Assembly (NCBI GenBank): GCA_016196825.1
Contig: JACPWY010000025.1
Coordinates: 38,362-102,361 of the forward strand
Direction of reading: 5' to 3'
Source: Deltaproteobacteria bacterium
GTDB taxonomy: Bacteria; Bdellovibrionota; FAC87; UBA2466
Length of the DNA: 64,000 bases
Part shown: positions 1 to 10,563 of the stretch, in pieces
How the letters are laid out: the number at the start of each line of letters is the position of its first letter
How positions within the stretch are numbered: position 1 is the stretch's first letter
The notes under the pieces: model-generated
What the model was told of the DNA's origin: nothing
What the model saw: the letters and a program-made list of their open reading frames with translations, nothing else
Database searches by the model: none
Translations under genes and position numbers: made by a program

Positions 1-60
1 GGGCCATCTACCAAGATGAACCCACCCCTTCTCTATTTGAAACTAGGATCGAGCGCCGAC

Positions 61-1740
<1,680 letters not shown>

Positions 1741-1753
1741 TTATTGAAAAAAT

Positions 1754-2044
1754 TTACTTCTCAACGATGCCGAGAATGTCTTCTTCTCGCATCATCAGAT
1801 ACTCAACACCGTCGACCTTAATCTCGCTCCCGGAATACTTTCCGAAGAGAACGCGATCGCCCTTTTTCACTTCGAGCGGCTGTTTTTTGCCATCATCGAG
1901 TAGCTTTCCGTTGCCAACGGCAATCACTTCACCTTGGCTCGGCTTCTCTTTCGCGTTGTCGGGTATGATGATTCCACCCTTGGTTTTTTCTTCTTCTTCC
2001 AGTCGCTTTACGATCAGGCGATCGTTTAATGGGCGAATGTTCAT
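1754..2044 (-). CDS. groS: Co-chaperonin GroES (10 kDa)
   Basis: GroES is the heptameric lid of the GroEL chamber. The product is 96 residues, the usual length, beginning [10 protein letters not shown] and containing the mobile loop region with [10 protein letters not shown] near residues 20-29. The start at ATG 2042-2044 is chosen because AGGAGG sits at 2052-2057, seven bases upstream. An in-frame start seven codons earlier would put this ribosome site inside the gene. It is the first gene of the groS-groL operon. Confidence 0.98.
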   Translation of the reverse strand: MNIRPLNDRLIVKRLEEEEKTKGGIIIPDNAKEKPSQGEVIAVGNGKLLDDGKKQPLEVKKGDRVLFGKYSGSEIKVDGVEYLMMREEDILGIVEK

Positions 2045-2116
2045 GCCTTTTCCTCCTAATATCAACTAGTTACAAATTAGAGGCCTAAGCCTCCCGTTAA
2101 GATTTGGGACGGCAGT

Positions 2117-2144
2117 ATTTTGTATATTCAGCCAGAAAAGTCAA
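2117..2144 (-). promoter_or_regulatory. Predicted sigma-70 promoter of groS-groL
   Basis: Reading the minus strand, a TTGACT -35 box (2139-2144) is followed after 16 bases by CAAAAT (2117-2122), a four-of-six -10 match. I see no CIRCE element (the TTAGCACTC-N9-GAGTGCTAA type) upstream of groS, so HrcA control is not indicated here. An inverted repeat GAGGC-CTAA-GCCTC at 2080-2093 lies in the predicted 5' leader and could form a small hairpin between promoter and ribosome site. Confidence 0.45.
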
Positions 2145-2172
2145 TATGAGCTGCGATTCCTTTGCTTGGAAA

Positions 2173-2442
2173 CTAGCTGTCCTTCTTGGGGGTCGGCGAA
2201 TCTGGGGCCGGGGCGGGGCCCTCCGACTTGGCCTCGACCGGAGTTGACGAGGGGGAGGCCCCACTCTTTTTGTAGTCCGTTGCGTACCAGCCGCTGCCCT
2301 TGAGTTGAAAGCTGGTCCGAGAGATCACCTTCTTAAGTTCCCCGGCGCAACTCTCGCAAGTCGTGAGCGGTGAGTCTGACAGCTTCTGGATGATTTCGGT
2401 CTGTTTGCCACACCCCTGACAAACATACTCATAAATTGGCAC
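2173..2442 (-). CDS. FmdB-family zinc-ribbon protein
   Basis: A small putative regulatory protein of the FmdB/CxxC_CxxC_SSSS family. The start is the GTG before PIYEYVCQGCG, with GGAAGAGG just upstream. It matches the family's usual MPIYEY start, so the further upstream ATG is not used. The 89-residue product has two CxxC pairs (VCQGCGK and TTCESCAGE) that should bind one zinc, then the typical SFQLKGSGWYATDY segment, then a Ser/Pro/Lys-rich acidic tail that is probably disordered. The cellular role of the family is not well defined. It is divergent from dnaK across a 109-base gap. Confidence 0.9.
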   Translation of the reverse strand: MPIYEYVCQGCGKQTEIIQKLSDSPLTTCESCAGELKKVISRTSFQLKGSGWYATDYKKSGASPSSTPVEAKSEGPAPAPDSPTPKKDS

Positions 2443-2497
2443 ACTTACCTCTTCCGCCCTGATTTCCCCTTGTCGGCCGCCGTCGTCAAGCCTCAAG

Positions 2498-2527
2498 TTG
2501 ACTAAAAACGGTTCGTCACCATATTTA
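2498..2527 (+). promoter_or_regulatory. Predicted sigma-70 promoter of dnaK
   Basis: TTGACT at 2498-2503 and TATTTA at 2522-2527 are separated by 18 bases and lie 24 bases before the dnaK start. A TGGAGG ribosome site follows close to the ATG. No CIRCE-like inverted repeat is visible. Confidence 0.45.
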
Positions 2528-2551
2528 GCCTAAGGAATTTTTGGAGGATAA

Positions 2552-4462
2552 ATGAGCAAGATCATCGGAATAGACCTCGGCACCACGAACTCTTGCGTGG
2601 CCGTGATGGAAGGCGGAGACGTTAAGGTTATTCAAAACGAAGAGGGGGCGCGCACAACCCCATCGGTTGTAGCATTCACCAAGGAAGGCGAAAAACTCGT
2701 CGGCCAGGTGGCCAAACGGCAGGCCATCACTAACCCGGAAAACACCGTTTACTCCGTGAAGCGTTTCATGGGGCGCCGATTCGACGAGTCCTCCAGAGAA
2801 ACTCAGTATGTTCCTTACAAAGTGGCGACAGGGCCGAACGGTGAAAGTGCTATCGACATTCGCGGCAAGAATGTGTCGCCTCCCGAAATCTCTGCACTCA
2901 TCCTCCAGAAGCTCAAGAAATGCGCCGAGGATTATCTTGGCACGAAGGTCACTGAAGCTGTGATTACGGTCCCCGCCTATTTCAACGATGCTCAACGCCA
3001 GGCCACCAAAGACGCCGGGCGTATAGCGGGCCTCGATGTGAAACGTATTATCAACGAGCCCACCGCGGCCGCTCTGGCTTACGGTCTTGATAAGAAAAAA
3101 GAACAGAAGATCGCTGTCTATGATTTTGGTGGTGGAACATTTGACATCTCGATTCTCGACGTTGGCGACAACGTGGTCGAGGTGAAGTCAACGAACGGTG
3201 ACACTCATCTAGGCGGTGACGACTTCGATCTCCGAATCATTAACTGGCTCATCGGCGAGTTCAGAAAAGATCAGGGAATCGATCTCAGCAAAGACAAGAT
3301 GGCTCTGCAGCGCCTCAAAGAGGCCGGTGAAAAGGCCAAAATCGAGCTTTCATCCTCGCTTGAGACGGAGATCAACCTGCCCTTCATCACAGCCGATGCG
3401 AACGGCCCGAAACACCTTCAGGTGAAGCTGACGCGTGCAAAATTTGAACAGCTCATCGAAGATCTAGTCGAGAAGTCGATTGAGCCGTGTCGGTTGGCCC
3501 TCAAGGATGCGGGCATGTCGGCGAACGAGATCGACGAGGTCGTACTCGTTGGTGGCTCGACTCGCGTGCCCAAGATCGCAGAGGTCGTGAAGAAGTTTTT
3601 TGGCAAAGAGCCGAACCGGAGCGTGAACCCAGATGAGGTCGTGGCCGTCGGCGCCGCCATCCAAGGCGGCGTTCTGACTGGCCAGGTGAAGGACCTACTC
3701 CTTCTCGACGTCACCCCACTCTCGCTCGGTATCGAGACGTTGGGCCATGTGGCGACCAAGCTTATCGAGCGAAACACAACGATTCCGACTAAGAAGAGCC
3801 AGATTTTTTCAACGGCTGAAGATAATCAGACCACTGTAGAGATCCACGTGGTGCAGGGTGAGCGCGAGATGGCCTATGACAACCGTACACTCGCTCGGTT
3901 CCAACTGACGGGACTCCCGCCCTCACCGCGAGGCGTGCCTCAGGTTGAAGTGACATTCGACATCGACGCCAACGGCATCGTTCACGTTGGAGCCAAGGAT
4001 CTTGCGACCGGCAAAGAGCAGTCGATCAAGATCACGGCAAGCAGCGGGCTCAACGAATCCGATATCAAGCGGATGGTGAATGACGCCCAAAGCAACGCCG
4101 AAGAGGATAAGAAAAAGCGTGAGAAGGTCACGGCCAAGAACAATCTCGACAACCTCATCTACAGCACTGAGAAGCTACTCAAAGAAAACGGCGACAAGGT
4201 ATCGGCAGAGGTGAAGACGGATATCGAAGGCGCCGTGAAGGAAGGCAAAGAGGCTTTGACTGCGGAAGACACTGATCGGATGAAGGCCCAGTTCGAGAAG
4301 CTCAACACACTCTCCCATAAAATCGCCGAGGAGATGTATAAGGCGGCCGCCAAGCCGGGGAACGGGAGTGGAGCACCCGGTGGTGAAGAGGGCGAGAAGA
4401 AGGCTGAGAAGGAAGAAGAGCCGATTGAGGCTGAGTTCCGTGAGGAAAAAGGTCCGCATTAA
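2552..4462 (+). CDS. dnaK: Chaperone DnaK (Hsp70)
   Basis: DnaK is the ATP-dependent Hsp70 chaperone that works with DnaJ and GrpE on unfolded and newly made cytosolic proteins. The 636-residue product is full length. ATPase-domain signatures are GIDLGTTNS at residues 6-14, [12 protein letters not shown] near 189-200, and [13 protein letters not shown] near 334. The substrate-binding domain and helical lid follow, then a Gly- and Glu/Lys-rich tail. The tail ends differently from the common EEVKDKK type. A strong TGGAGG ribosome site precedes the ATG. dnaJ and grpE are not adjacent; enolase follows instead. Confidence 0.99.
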   Translation: MSKIIGIDLGTTNSCVAVMEGGDVKVIQNEEGARTTPSVVAFTKEGEKLVGQVAKRQAITNPENTVYSVKRFMGRRFDESSRETQYVPYKVATGPNGESAIDIRGKNVSPPEISALILQKLKKCAEDYLGTKVTEAVITVPAYFNDAQRQATKDAGRIAGLDVKRIINEPTAAALAYGLDKKKEQKIAVYDFGGGTFDISILDVGDNVVEVKSTNGDTHLGGDDFDLRIINWLIGEFRKDQGIDLSKDKMALQRLKEAGEKAKIELSSSLETEINLPFITADANGPKHLQVKLTRAKFEQLIEDLVEKSIEPCRLALKDAGMSANEIDEVVLVGGSTRVPKIAEVVKKFFGKEPNRSVNPDEVVAVGAAIQGGVLTGQVKDLLLLDVTPLSLGIETLGHVATKLIERNTTIPTKKSQIFSTAEDNQTTVEIHVVQGEREMAYDNRTLARFQLTGLPPSPRGVPQVEVTFDIDANGIVHVGAKDLATGKEQSIKITASSGLNESDIKRMVNDAQSNAEEDKKKREKVTAKNNLDNLIYSTEKLLKENGDKVSAEVKTDIEGAVKEGKEALTAEDTDRMKAQFEKLNTLSHKIAEEMYKAAAKPGNGSGAPGGEEGEKKAEKEEEPIEAEFREEKGPH

Positions 4463-4465
4463 TTT

Positions 4466-4496
4466 GGTGGGGGAGGGTTGTCTCTCCTCCCGCACC
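4466..4496 (+). terminator. GC-rich hairpin after dnaK
   Basis: GGTGGGGGAGG (4466-4476) pairs with CCTCCCGCACC (4486-4496), 11 positions with one mismatch and a 9-base loop, starting four bases after the dnaK stop. There is no T-run immediately after the stem, so it is an imperfect candidate for an intrinsic terminator. It could instead protect the 3' end. Confidence 0.4.
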
Positions 4497-4543
4497 GCGC
4501 GACGAAGTGACAAAAAGACCAAAAAAATTTATCCCTCCTCGAT

Positions 4544-4573
4544 TTGAAAGAACAAAAACTCCCGCGCTATAAT
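4544..4573 (+). promoter_or_regulatory. Predicted sigma-70 promoter of enolase
   Basis: TTGAAA at 4544-4549 and a perfect TATAAT at 4568-4573 are 18 bases apart. The -10 box ends 25 bases before the eno ATG, leaving room for the AAGGAG ribosome site. Confidence 0.6.
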
Positions 4574-4598
4574 CGCTCCTTTCCAAGGAGCCAGCCCC

Positions 4599-5900
4599 AT
4601 GTCCACGACCATCACCGATATTAAAGCCCGCGAAATCATAGACTCCCGCGGCAACCCCACTGTAGAAGCCGAGCTGACCCTCTCCGACGGCTCCACCGGC
4701 CGTGCGATAGTTCCCTCCGGCGCCTCCACCGGCATCCACGAAGCACTCGAACTTCGAGACGGCGACCAGTTGCGCTTCCTCGGTAAAGGAGTCCTCAAAG
4801 CCGTAGCCCACATCGACACAAAGATCCGCCCCGCTCTTCTCAACAAACGTTTCACCTCCATCCACGATCTGGATCGGATCATGCTCACTCTCGACGGCAC
4901 CCCCCAAAAGAAAAACCTAGGCGCCAATGCGATTCTCGCGGTTTCAATGGCCTTTGCCCACGCACTGGCCCACTCCCAAAAACGCCCGCTCTTCCTCCTT
5001 CTCAACGAAATGATGGGCGTCTCGTCACAGAAGATGAAACTCCCAGTGCCGCTCATGAACATCATCAACGGCGGCCTCCACGCTAACAACAGCCTCGAGT
5101 TCCAAGAATTCATGATCGTACCCCATGGCTTTGGCAAATTCTCCGAAGCCCTGCGCGCCGGATGCGAAGTCTTTCAGCATCTCAAGAAACTGCTCGAGGA
5201 ATCGCACAACTCCACGGCTGTCGGAGATGAAGGGGGTTTTGCGCCCAACCTCGAATCCAATGAGTGTGCGATCACCACCATCCTCGAGGCTATCAAGACG
5301 GCCGGCTACCGCGCCGGCTCTCAAGTGGCGATCGCACTCGATGTGGCGTCGAGTTCCTTTCTCGAAGGGAGCGCATACAAACTACGCTTCGGCGACAAAA
5401 CTCAAGTGTCGAGCAATGAGCTGATCGAGCTTTATTCCAAATTTATCAAAAGCTATCCAATCGTGAGCATCGAAGACGGCCTTGGCGAAGAGGACTGGAG
5501 CGGTTGGACCACGCTCACCCAAAAGCTCGGCGGGACCACTCAGCTCATCGGTGACGATCTCTTCGTCACGCAAAGTAAGCACCTGACTCACGGCATTGAG
5601 ACCAAGGCCGCGAACGCAATTCTGATTAAGGTGAACCAGGTCGGTTCCCTTTCGGAAACTTTCGACACGATGGCCCTCGCTGAGAGGAATCACTACCGTC
5701 AGGTGGTGTCCCACCGCTCAGGCGAAACGGAAGATGTGACCATTGCCCATCTGGCCGTTGGAAGTGGAGCCGGGCAGATCAAAACAGGCTCACTTTCGAG
5801 AAGTGAACGCACAGCCAAGTACAATGAACTCCTCCGAATTGAGTCGTTTGGTACAGCCAATGGTCTGAAACTCGGATTTGAAAGCCCGTTCCAACTTTAG
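4599..5900 (+). CDS. eno: Enolase (phosphopyruvate hydratase)
   Basis: Enolase converts 2-phosphoglycerate to phosphoenolpyruvate in glycolysis and needs Mg2+. The 433-residue product has the standard N terminus with EIIDSRGNPTVE, GASTGIHEA, the INGGLHANN loop, GDEGGFAPNL, SIEDGLGEEDW, IGDDLFVTQ and the enolase signature in which VSHRSGETED is recognisable near residue 370. An AAGGAG site precedes the ATG. It has its own promoter between dnaK and itself, so it is probably transcribed alone. Confidence 0.99.
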   Translation: MSTTITDIKAREIIDSRGNPTVEAELTLSDGSTGRAIVPSGASTGIHEALELRDGDQLRFLGKGVLKAVAHIDTKIRPALLNKRFTSIHDLDRIMLTLDGTPQKKNLGANAILAVSMAFAHALAHSQKRPLFLLLNEMMGVSSQKMKLPVPLMNIINGGLHANNSLEFQEFMIVPHGFGKFSEALRAGCEVFQHLKKLLEESHNSTAVGDEGGFAPNLESNECAITTILEAIKTAGYRAGSQVAIALDVASSSFLEGSAYKLRFGDKTQVSSNELIELYSKFIKSYPIVSIEDGLGEEDWSGWTTLTQKLGGTTQLIGDDLFVTQSKHLTHGIETKAANAILIKVNQVGSLSETFDTMALAERNHYRQVVSHRSGETEDVTIAHLAVGSGAGQIKTGSLSRSERTAKYNELLRIESFGTANGLKLGFESPFQL

Positions 5901-5932
5901 AGAGAATCTTTGAGTGAGCCGTGACACGGTTC

Positions 5933-6241
5933 CTAAAGTCTGACTCGGCCGATCAGAATCGAGCCCACCATCCGGAATTCGGAAATGAGAGACCACAGAG
6001 GGTACTTCCACGTCGCAGGACGGTTCTTTTCAAAAACAAAATGGCCGGTCCAGGCAAAGCCGTAACTCACCGCAAGCGCCGGCACAAGGGAGAACCCGGT
6101 CAGGAATCCCCAAAGTCGCCAGGCCACACAAACACCGGCAAACATGCCTACAACGTGGAGAATCTTATTGATGCGATTCTTGTGCTCTCCAAGATAGAAT
6201 GGCCAAAATTCAGAGTAGCTCAGAATCTTCTGGGTCTGCAT
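5933..6241 (-). CDS. Mpo1-like (DUF962) membrane protein
   Basis: A 102-residue protein resembling the Mpo1/DUF962 family, whose yeast member is a membrane 2-hydroxy fatty acid dioxygenase. The N-terminal signature FWPFYLGEHKN followed by RINKILHVVG is typical, and two hydrophobic segments (about residues 30-50 and 52-75) predict a small integral membrane protein. The ATG at 6241 is preferred because GGAGGG lies just before it. The gene overlaps the 3' end of rsmG by 32 bases, so the two are likely coupled. The function in bacteria is not established. Confidence 0.8.
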   Translation of the reverse strand: MQTQKILSYSEFWPFYLGEHKNRINKILHVVGMFAGVCVAWRLWGFLTGFSLVPALAVSYGFAWTGHFVFEKNRPATWKYPLWSLISEFRMVGSILIGRVRL

Positions 6242-6923
6242 GGTCACCCTCCAGGGTCTTCACCACCTCGTAGACCAGAAGGCGCCGGTCCAGCGAAGAG
6301 TGAGGTAAAGTATAGGCCTCATCGAGAAGCCTTTTCACGTTTTCACCGAAGCGCTGTTCGAACGCTTCAAGCTCCTCGTCAACATTCGGCCCCTTCATGA
6401 AGATGAATACGCTGCCCGCTTTCACGGCGGCTGAACACCGCAAGAAGGTCTTGTCCATCGTCTCAAGAGCGCGGGTAATAACTCCGGCCATGGGCTTGCG
6501 AAAACTCCGGCTCACCACCCGGTGCTCGAACACCTGAACTCGCGTGAGCGCGATTTCCTTGATGGCGTCTTTCAAGAACTGCACGCGGCGAGGGCGCGGC
6601 TCAGCGAGTACCAGCTCAATATGCGGGTACCGTATCTTAATCGGGATTCCCGGAAATCCGGCTCCCGTTCCCACATCCAGAAGCGGACTTGGCAGGCGAT
6701 AAAACTTTCCGACAATCATGCTATCGACGTAATGTTTGAGTACCATGCTTTCGAATCCGACGATACGAGTGAGGTCGCGATCTTGATTTCTCGATCTCAG
6801 AAGATTATGGTACCGCCACAATTGGTCGAGCTGCTGGTCGTTTATCGTAATCCCAGCATCCTGCATCTTCCGCTTTAGCTGACTGATCGAGGGCTTCGCG
6901 CTTGGAAAGGGTTTCCGAAACAT
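6210..6923 (-). CDS. rsmG: 16S rRNA (guanine-527-N7)-methyltransferase RsmG (GidB)
   Basis: RsmG methylates G527 of 16S rRNA using S-adenosylmethionine. The product (237 residues) has the N-terminal helices common to GidB (LWRYHNLLRSRNQDRDLTRI), the SAM-binding LLDVGTGAGFPG, LAEPRPRRVQFL and the late AVKAGSVFIFMKG strand. The ATG at 6923 has AAAGGA upstream. Its 5' end overlaps the start of the divergent pseudouridine synthase gene by about 22 bases, which is unusual, so one of the two starts may be further inside. Confidence 0.96.
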   Translation of the reverse strand: MFRKPFPSAKPSISQLKRKMQDAGITINDQQLDQLWRYHNLLRSRNQDRDLTRIVGFESMVLKHYVDSMIVGKFYRLPSPLLDVGTGAGFPGIPIKIRYPHIELVLAEPRPRRVQFLKDAIKEIALTRVQVFEHRVVSRSFRKPMAGVITRALETMDKTFLRCSAAVKAGSVFIFMKGPNVDEELEAFEQRFGENVKRLLDEAYTLPHSSLDRRLLVYEVVKTLEGDHADPEDSELL

Positions 6924-7585
6924 CACCGGTCCTTTGGGAAGACAATCACGTGATCGTCGTCTTTAAGGCACCCGGTGTTTTAACGCAAGGGGATATCACG
7001 GGCGTGCTCTCGCTCCTCGACGAGACCAAGGCTTGGCTGAAGAGCAAATATGACAAACCGGGTAATGTCTTTTTGGGCCTTGTCCACCGCCTCGATCGCC
7101 CTTGCCGCGGCGCCATTCTTTTTGCCAAAACTTCCAAAGCGGCGTCCCGCATTTCGGAGCAGATCCGGAATCGGCGCTTTCACAAGATTTATCGGATCTG
7201 CGTCGAGGGGACACTGATACAACCCTCAGGCACCTGGGTTGATTGGCTGGCTCCAATGGATCAATTTCAAATGACCGTCGTCCAGGAGGGCGCGCCAGGC
7301 GCGCAAAGGGCCGAGCTGCACTACCGGACTCTCGAGTCGCGGGGTCAAAAACATCTCGTTGAGGTCAACCTCATCACCGGCCGAAAGCATCAGATCCGGG
7401 CCCAGTTTGCTCACAGGGGACTGCCCGTTGTCGGAGATGTGAAATATGGAGCTCAGCCGACCCATCGGGAGGGGATTGCCCTCATGTCCTACTCGCTCGA
7501 ATTCGCCCACCCGACCAAAGACGAAAGCATCATCGTCACAGTGCCCAATCATTTCATTCAGGAATTTCATGACTTCCTCCTCTGA
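6902..7585 (+). CDS. RluA-family pseudouridine synthase
   Basis: Isomerises uridine to pseudouridine in rRNA or tRNA. The 227-residue protein has the catalytic HRLDR motif at residues 62-66 (Asp65 is the expected nucleophile), VEVNLITGRKHQIRAQFAHRGLPVVGD, and lacks an N-terminal S4 domain, so the target cannot be assigned. The only in-frame start ahead of the fold is TTG at 6902, with GAGGG nine bases upstream. It overlaps the 5' end of rsmG on the other strand and is followed by an overlapping methyltransferase gene. Confidence 0.92.
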   Translation: MERVSETSPVLWEDNHVIVVFKAPGVLTQGDITGVLSLLDETKAWLKSKYDKPGNVFLGLVHRLDRPCRGAILFAKTSKAASRISEQIRNRRFHKIYRICVEGTLIQPSGTWVDWLAPMDQFQMTVVQEGAPGAQRAELHYRTLESRGQKHLVEVNLITGRKHQIRAQFAHRGLPVVGDVKYGAQPTHREGIALMSYSLEFAHPTKDESIIVTVPNHFIQEFHDFLL

Positions 7586-8504
7586 AATCCTCGAACGCGC
7601 CCTCGCCCACCGACCGAGAGCGGCCGCGCTCACCGAAGCGTGTCGCCTTCTGACGCCCGAGGAAGGGATTAGTCACTTGGCCATTGATCGGTACGGCGAT
7701 GTGATTGTGCTTCAGGAATTTGAACCGGAACCCCGACTGCCACTCATCGAAGCGATGGCGGACTTTCTTCGCACCAGGCTTGGGTGCCAATGCGTTGTCC
7801 TCAAAACGTTTCTCAAGGACAGAACCCGTTTGCACCTCACCTTCAATCGGTCCGTCGCCCTACCTGGGAAAGCCCCACCCACCTCGCTGTGGATCGAAGA
7901 GAATGGTCTAAAGTTTCTGATCCGGCCAAACGAAGGGTTCTCGACTGGGCTTTTTCTCGATCAGCGAGACAATCGACAATTCCTGAAAGAGCTCGTCGTC
8001 CCTCACATGTCGGTTCTGAATCTCTTCTGCTACACAGGGAGCTTCTCGGTCTATTGCGCGTCGGCCGGCGCCACCACAACGAGCGTCGACATTGCCAAGA
8101 AGGCGCTTGAGTGGACCAAGGAGAACTTTGTCGAAAACTCCATCCCCGTCGATGGCCACACCTTTCTCGCCCGTCACGCCCTCGACGCCATGACCGGACT
8201 CAAAAAACAGGGACGACGGTTCGATCTCATCATCATCGATCCTCCGAGCTTTTCGAGAAGTAAGAATGGCGAGACCTTTTCGCTGAAGAGGGATTACTCC
8301 GCGCTCACGGCCCTCGGCCGCGACCTTCTTTCAGACGCTGGTCACCTTTATTTCTCCTGCAATTTCTCCGACTATATTGAGCGGGGCCTGCCCCCGGTGG
8401 GCGGGTTAGCGCGGTGTGACTCCCCGAACCTGCCCGCGACCCCGATCGATTTTGATCGCGGCAAACCGACCTTCGTTGGAACACTTCTGAAAGCTCAAAA
8501 ATGA
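7569..8504 (+). CDS. RlmI-like class I SAM-dependent RNA methyltransferase
   Basis: A putative 23S rRNA cytosine-C5 methyltransferase of the RlmI/RlmL type. The 311-residue protein starts at ATG 7569 with AGGA five bases upstream. A longer open frame would overlap the previous gene by 140 bases and is rejected. Visible motifs are the family's NEGFSTGLFLDQRDNR, the SAM-binding VLNLFCYTGSFSVYCASAGA, the acidic VDIAKKALEW, and DLIIIDPPSFSRSK, which ends with the usual catalytic-loop pattern. It overlaps the pseudouridine synthase by 17 bases and the next gene by ATGA, so these form an RNA-modification operon. Confidence 0.9.
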   Translation: MTSSSEILERALAHRPRAAALTEACRLLTPEEGISHLAIDRYGDVIVLQEFEPEPRLPLIEAMADFLRTRLGCQCVVLKTFLKDRTRLHLTFNRSVALPGKAPPTSLWIEENGLKFLIRPNEGFSTGLFLDQRDNRQFLKELVVPHMSVLNLFCYTGSFSVYCASAGATTTSVDIAKKALEWTKENFVENSIPVDGHTFLARHALDAMTGLKKQGRRFDLIIIDPPSFSRSKNGETFSLKRDYSALTALGRDLLSDAGHLYFSCNFSDYIERGLPPVGGLARCDSPNLPATPIDFDRGKPTFVGTLLKAQK

Positions 8505-9514
8505 CGAACAACCCTTTTTTTCAACTCAATTTAGCGCCTTGCGTCCCGCCGCCCTGGGCTAAGGGTGGCCACGCCCAAACCATCTGGGGCCATTTCCTCC
8601 CCTCGCCGATGTTCAATCAACGGCTCCCCGAACAGACCATCTTGCTCCCCGATGGCGACCAACTCATCGCCCACCACATTTCGGGTGATTCACAGATGGT
8701 GGTCTACCTTTTTCACGGTTTGGGTGGCTCGGCGGATTCCGATTACATACACCGCACAGCCCGCGTCGCTCAGAGTCAGGGTCACACCGTGTACCTAGTG
8801 AATCACCGGGGTTGCGGCGCCGGCGCCGCTCTTGCCCGTCGCCCCTATCATTCGGGTTGTGGCGATGACATCTCAGCCGTGATCAGGTGGGGACGCGTCC
8901 GCCACCCCCAGGCTCAGCACCTCGCCATCGGTTTTTCCGTGAGCGGAAGCGCACTCCTCAATCTCATCACCGGCCGAAGAGGCGATTGTCCTCCCGATCT
9001 TGCGATCACGGTCAACGCACCGATTGAACTGGAGGAGGCATCACGTGCGCTCTCCCAAGGCCTCAACCGACTCTATGACCTGCGTTTTGTCTTGAAGCTG
9101 AAGGACCATCTCCGCACAAAAAAGGCGGCTGGGCTCATCGATGAGGTGCCCAAGATCTTCCTCACCACCACGCTGCGAGACTGGGATGAAACTTACACAG
9201 CTCGCGCCGCCGGATTTGATGGCCGCGATCACTACTACGACACGTGCTCCACCTTTTCACACCTCGATCGCATTACAATCCCGACGCTAGCCCTTACCGC
9301 GAAGGATGATCCCTTCATTCCGGTCAGCGGCTACGCCTGCGCCCGGTGGTCCCCATCCACCCGCGTGCACATCGAAAAAACGGGCGGCCACATGGGCTAT
9401 CTGACAACGCAAAACCAAACCGGCACCCGCCGTTGGTTGGATTACGCTTTGTCAACGGCCCTCAACGCCTGCACAGCCTCGATTCAAGCCACTCCCCTCA
9501 AGAAGTCCGTGTAG
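8501..9514 (+). CDS. YheT-type alpha/beta hydrolase
   Basis: A 337-residue hydrolase of the YheT/ABHD1-3-like family. Members include esterases, but the E. coli substrate is unknown. The family start PPWAKGGHAQTIWG, the oxyanion motif HGLGG (72-76), VNHRGCG, YHSG and nucleophile elbow GFSVSG (about 144-149, Ser146) are present. The elbow has Ser where GFSxGG usually has Gly. A C-terminal KDDPF and TGGHMG supply the Asp and His. The ATGA overlap with the previous gene indicates coupling. A soluble cytosolic enzyme is expected. Confidence 0.9.
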   Translation: MTNNPFFQLNLAPCVPPPWAKGGHAQTIWGHFLPSPMFNQRLPEQTILLPDGDQLIAHHISGDSQMVVYLFHGLGGSADSDYIHRTARVAQSQGHTVYLVNHRGCGAGAALARRPYHSGCGDDISAVIRWGRVRHPQAQHLAIGFSVSGSALLNLITGRRGDCPPDLAITVNAPIELEEASRALSQGLNRLYDLRFVLKLKDHLRTKKAAGLIDEVPKIFLTTTLRDWDETYTARAAGFDGRDHYYDTCSTFSHLDRITIPTLALTAKDDPFIPVSGYACARWSPSTRVHIEKTGGHMGYLTTQNQTGTRRWLDYALSTALNACTASIQATPLKKSV

Positions 9515-9585
9515 CTTCCCACGGCATTTAAACACAAAAGAAATTTGGGATTGAGATTGTCCAGAGAGATCGGCAATAAGGCTCT

Positions 9586-10510
9586 ATGACAATAGCTAAA
9601 AGCGTTTGGATATCTTTGGTTCTACAGGCCGTGTTGACCACCTCCGTCCAGGCCGACATTGGTCTCATCTATTCAGATGGGCGACTGGTCTCTGTCTACC
9701 AAGACAGCGATAAGGTCTACTACCGATCCTGCCAACGGGGCGAGATCAGCAATCTCACGCGAGACTGCGTAGGCAAAGTTGAGACAGCTCTCTCTGTGGA
9801 TCGACGTGAGTTTCACCGTCGTTTGAATGCGACCATGCGCATCCCGTTCGCCCATCAAGGTCACAACGGCGTCACGGCGATTCTTAAGGAGATCAACTAC
9901 TACAAAGACAAGCAGGAGCTGGCTGGATTAGCTCCAGACGCTCTTTCTCACATCGAAACCCAACTTTCTGTTCTGCTTCCTCTCCAACAACGGTTGATCG
10001 CGCTCCACCGCGACTTGATTGGCAACCTAGGCGCCGCGGCCAATGTCACTTTCGATCAGACTATCGAAAAGACAATTTTTCTCAATGTAGTCTACGCCTT
10101 CTACCCAAACTGGTTTGACGGGGCCAGACTCTGGCTCATGATGTCCCCGGCGGCCGACCAAAACACCGCCTTTAAGTTGTGCGGACGACCTCTAAGGCTA
10201 CTCAACGGAATCGATCTCGGTGCCTCTCCAACGGGCCGCCCTAATTACGAAGAGGTCTTGAATTCTCCCCTGCGGCCATTCCTTCAGACCGGTCCGTCCG
10301 TCTGGACATCGCAACGCGAGCACCAAACTCCGCTCCTCCACACCAATCTGCCGACGTTCAACCCCGGAGAACGAGAAAGAGGAGTAGCTGGCCGTGCTAG
10401 GGCCCGATCAGTTTTCGCTCACCGCTTCGAACTCAGAGGCACGACAATTCCATGCCCAAACAATCATCCCCATCTCCACACCCAAAACGGTGCTGTGCAT
10501 TTGGGAGTAG
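9586..10510 (+). pseudogene. Secreted protein of unknown function, apparently frameshifted
   Basis: Not recognised. The first 265 or so codons read as a secreted protein: hydrophobic N terminus with a cleavage site near TSVQA-D, then VYYRSCQRGEIS and a helical section. The frame stays open to 10656, but that would run 93 bases into the antisense of the conserved 3' end of rplC, and the sequence becomes unconvincing (Arg/Pro/His rich) after about 10380. In the +1 frame, right after the TAG at 10385-10387, a protein-like tail (GPDQFSLTASNSEARQF, later TPKTVLCIWE) runs to TAG 10508-10510, clear of rplC. I infer a one-base frameshift near 10388, from decay or an assembly error. The alternative is an intact 356-residue gene ending at 10656. 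Confidence 0.5.
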
Positions 10511-10563
10511 TTAATCCTGTTGAGAGAGTTTATTCGCCAAACAACGGCAAATCGCTATGGAGA

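Noticed and set aside
7446..7568. Upstream extension of the RlmI-like methyltransferase frame
   Set aside because: Overlaps the pseudouridine synthase gene; ATG 7569 has a good ribosome site and fits the family.
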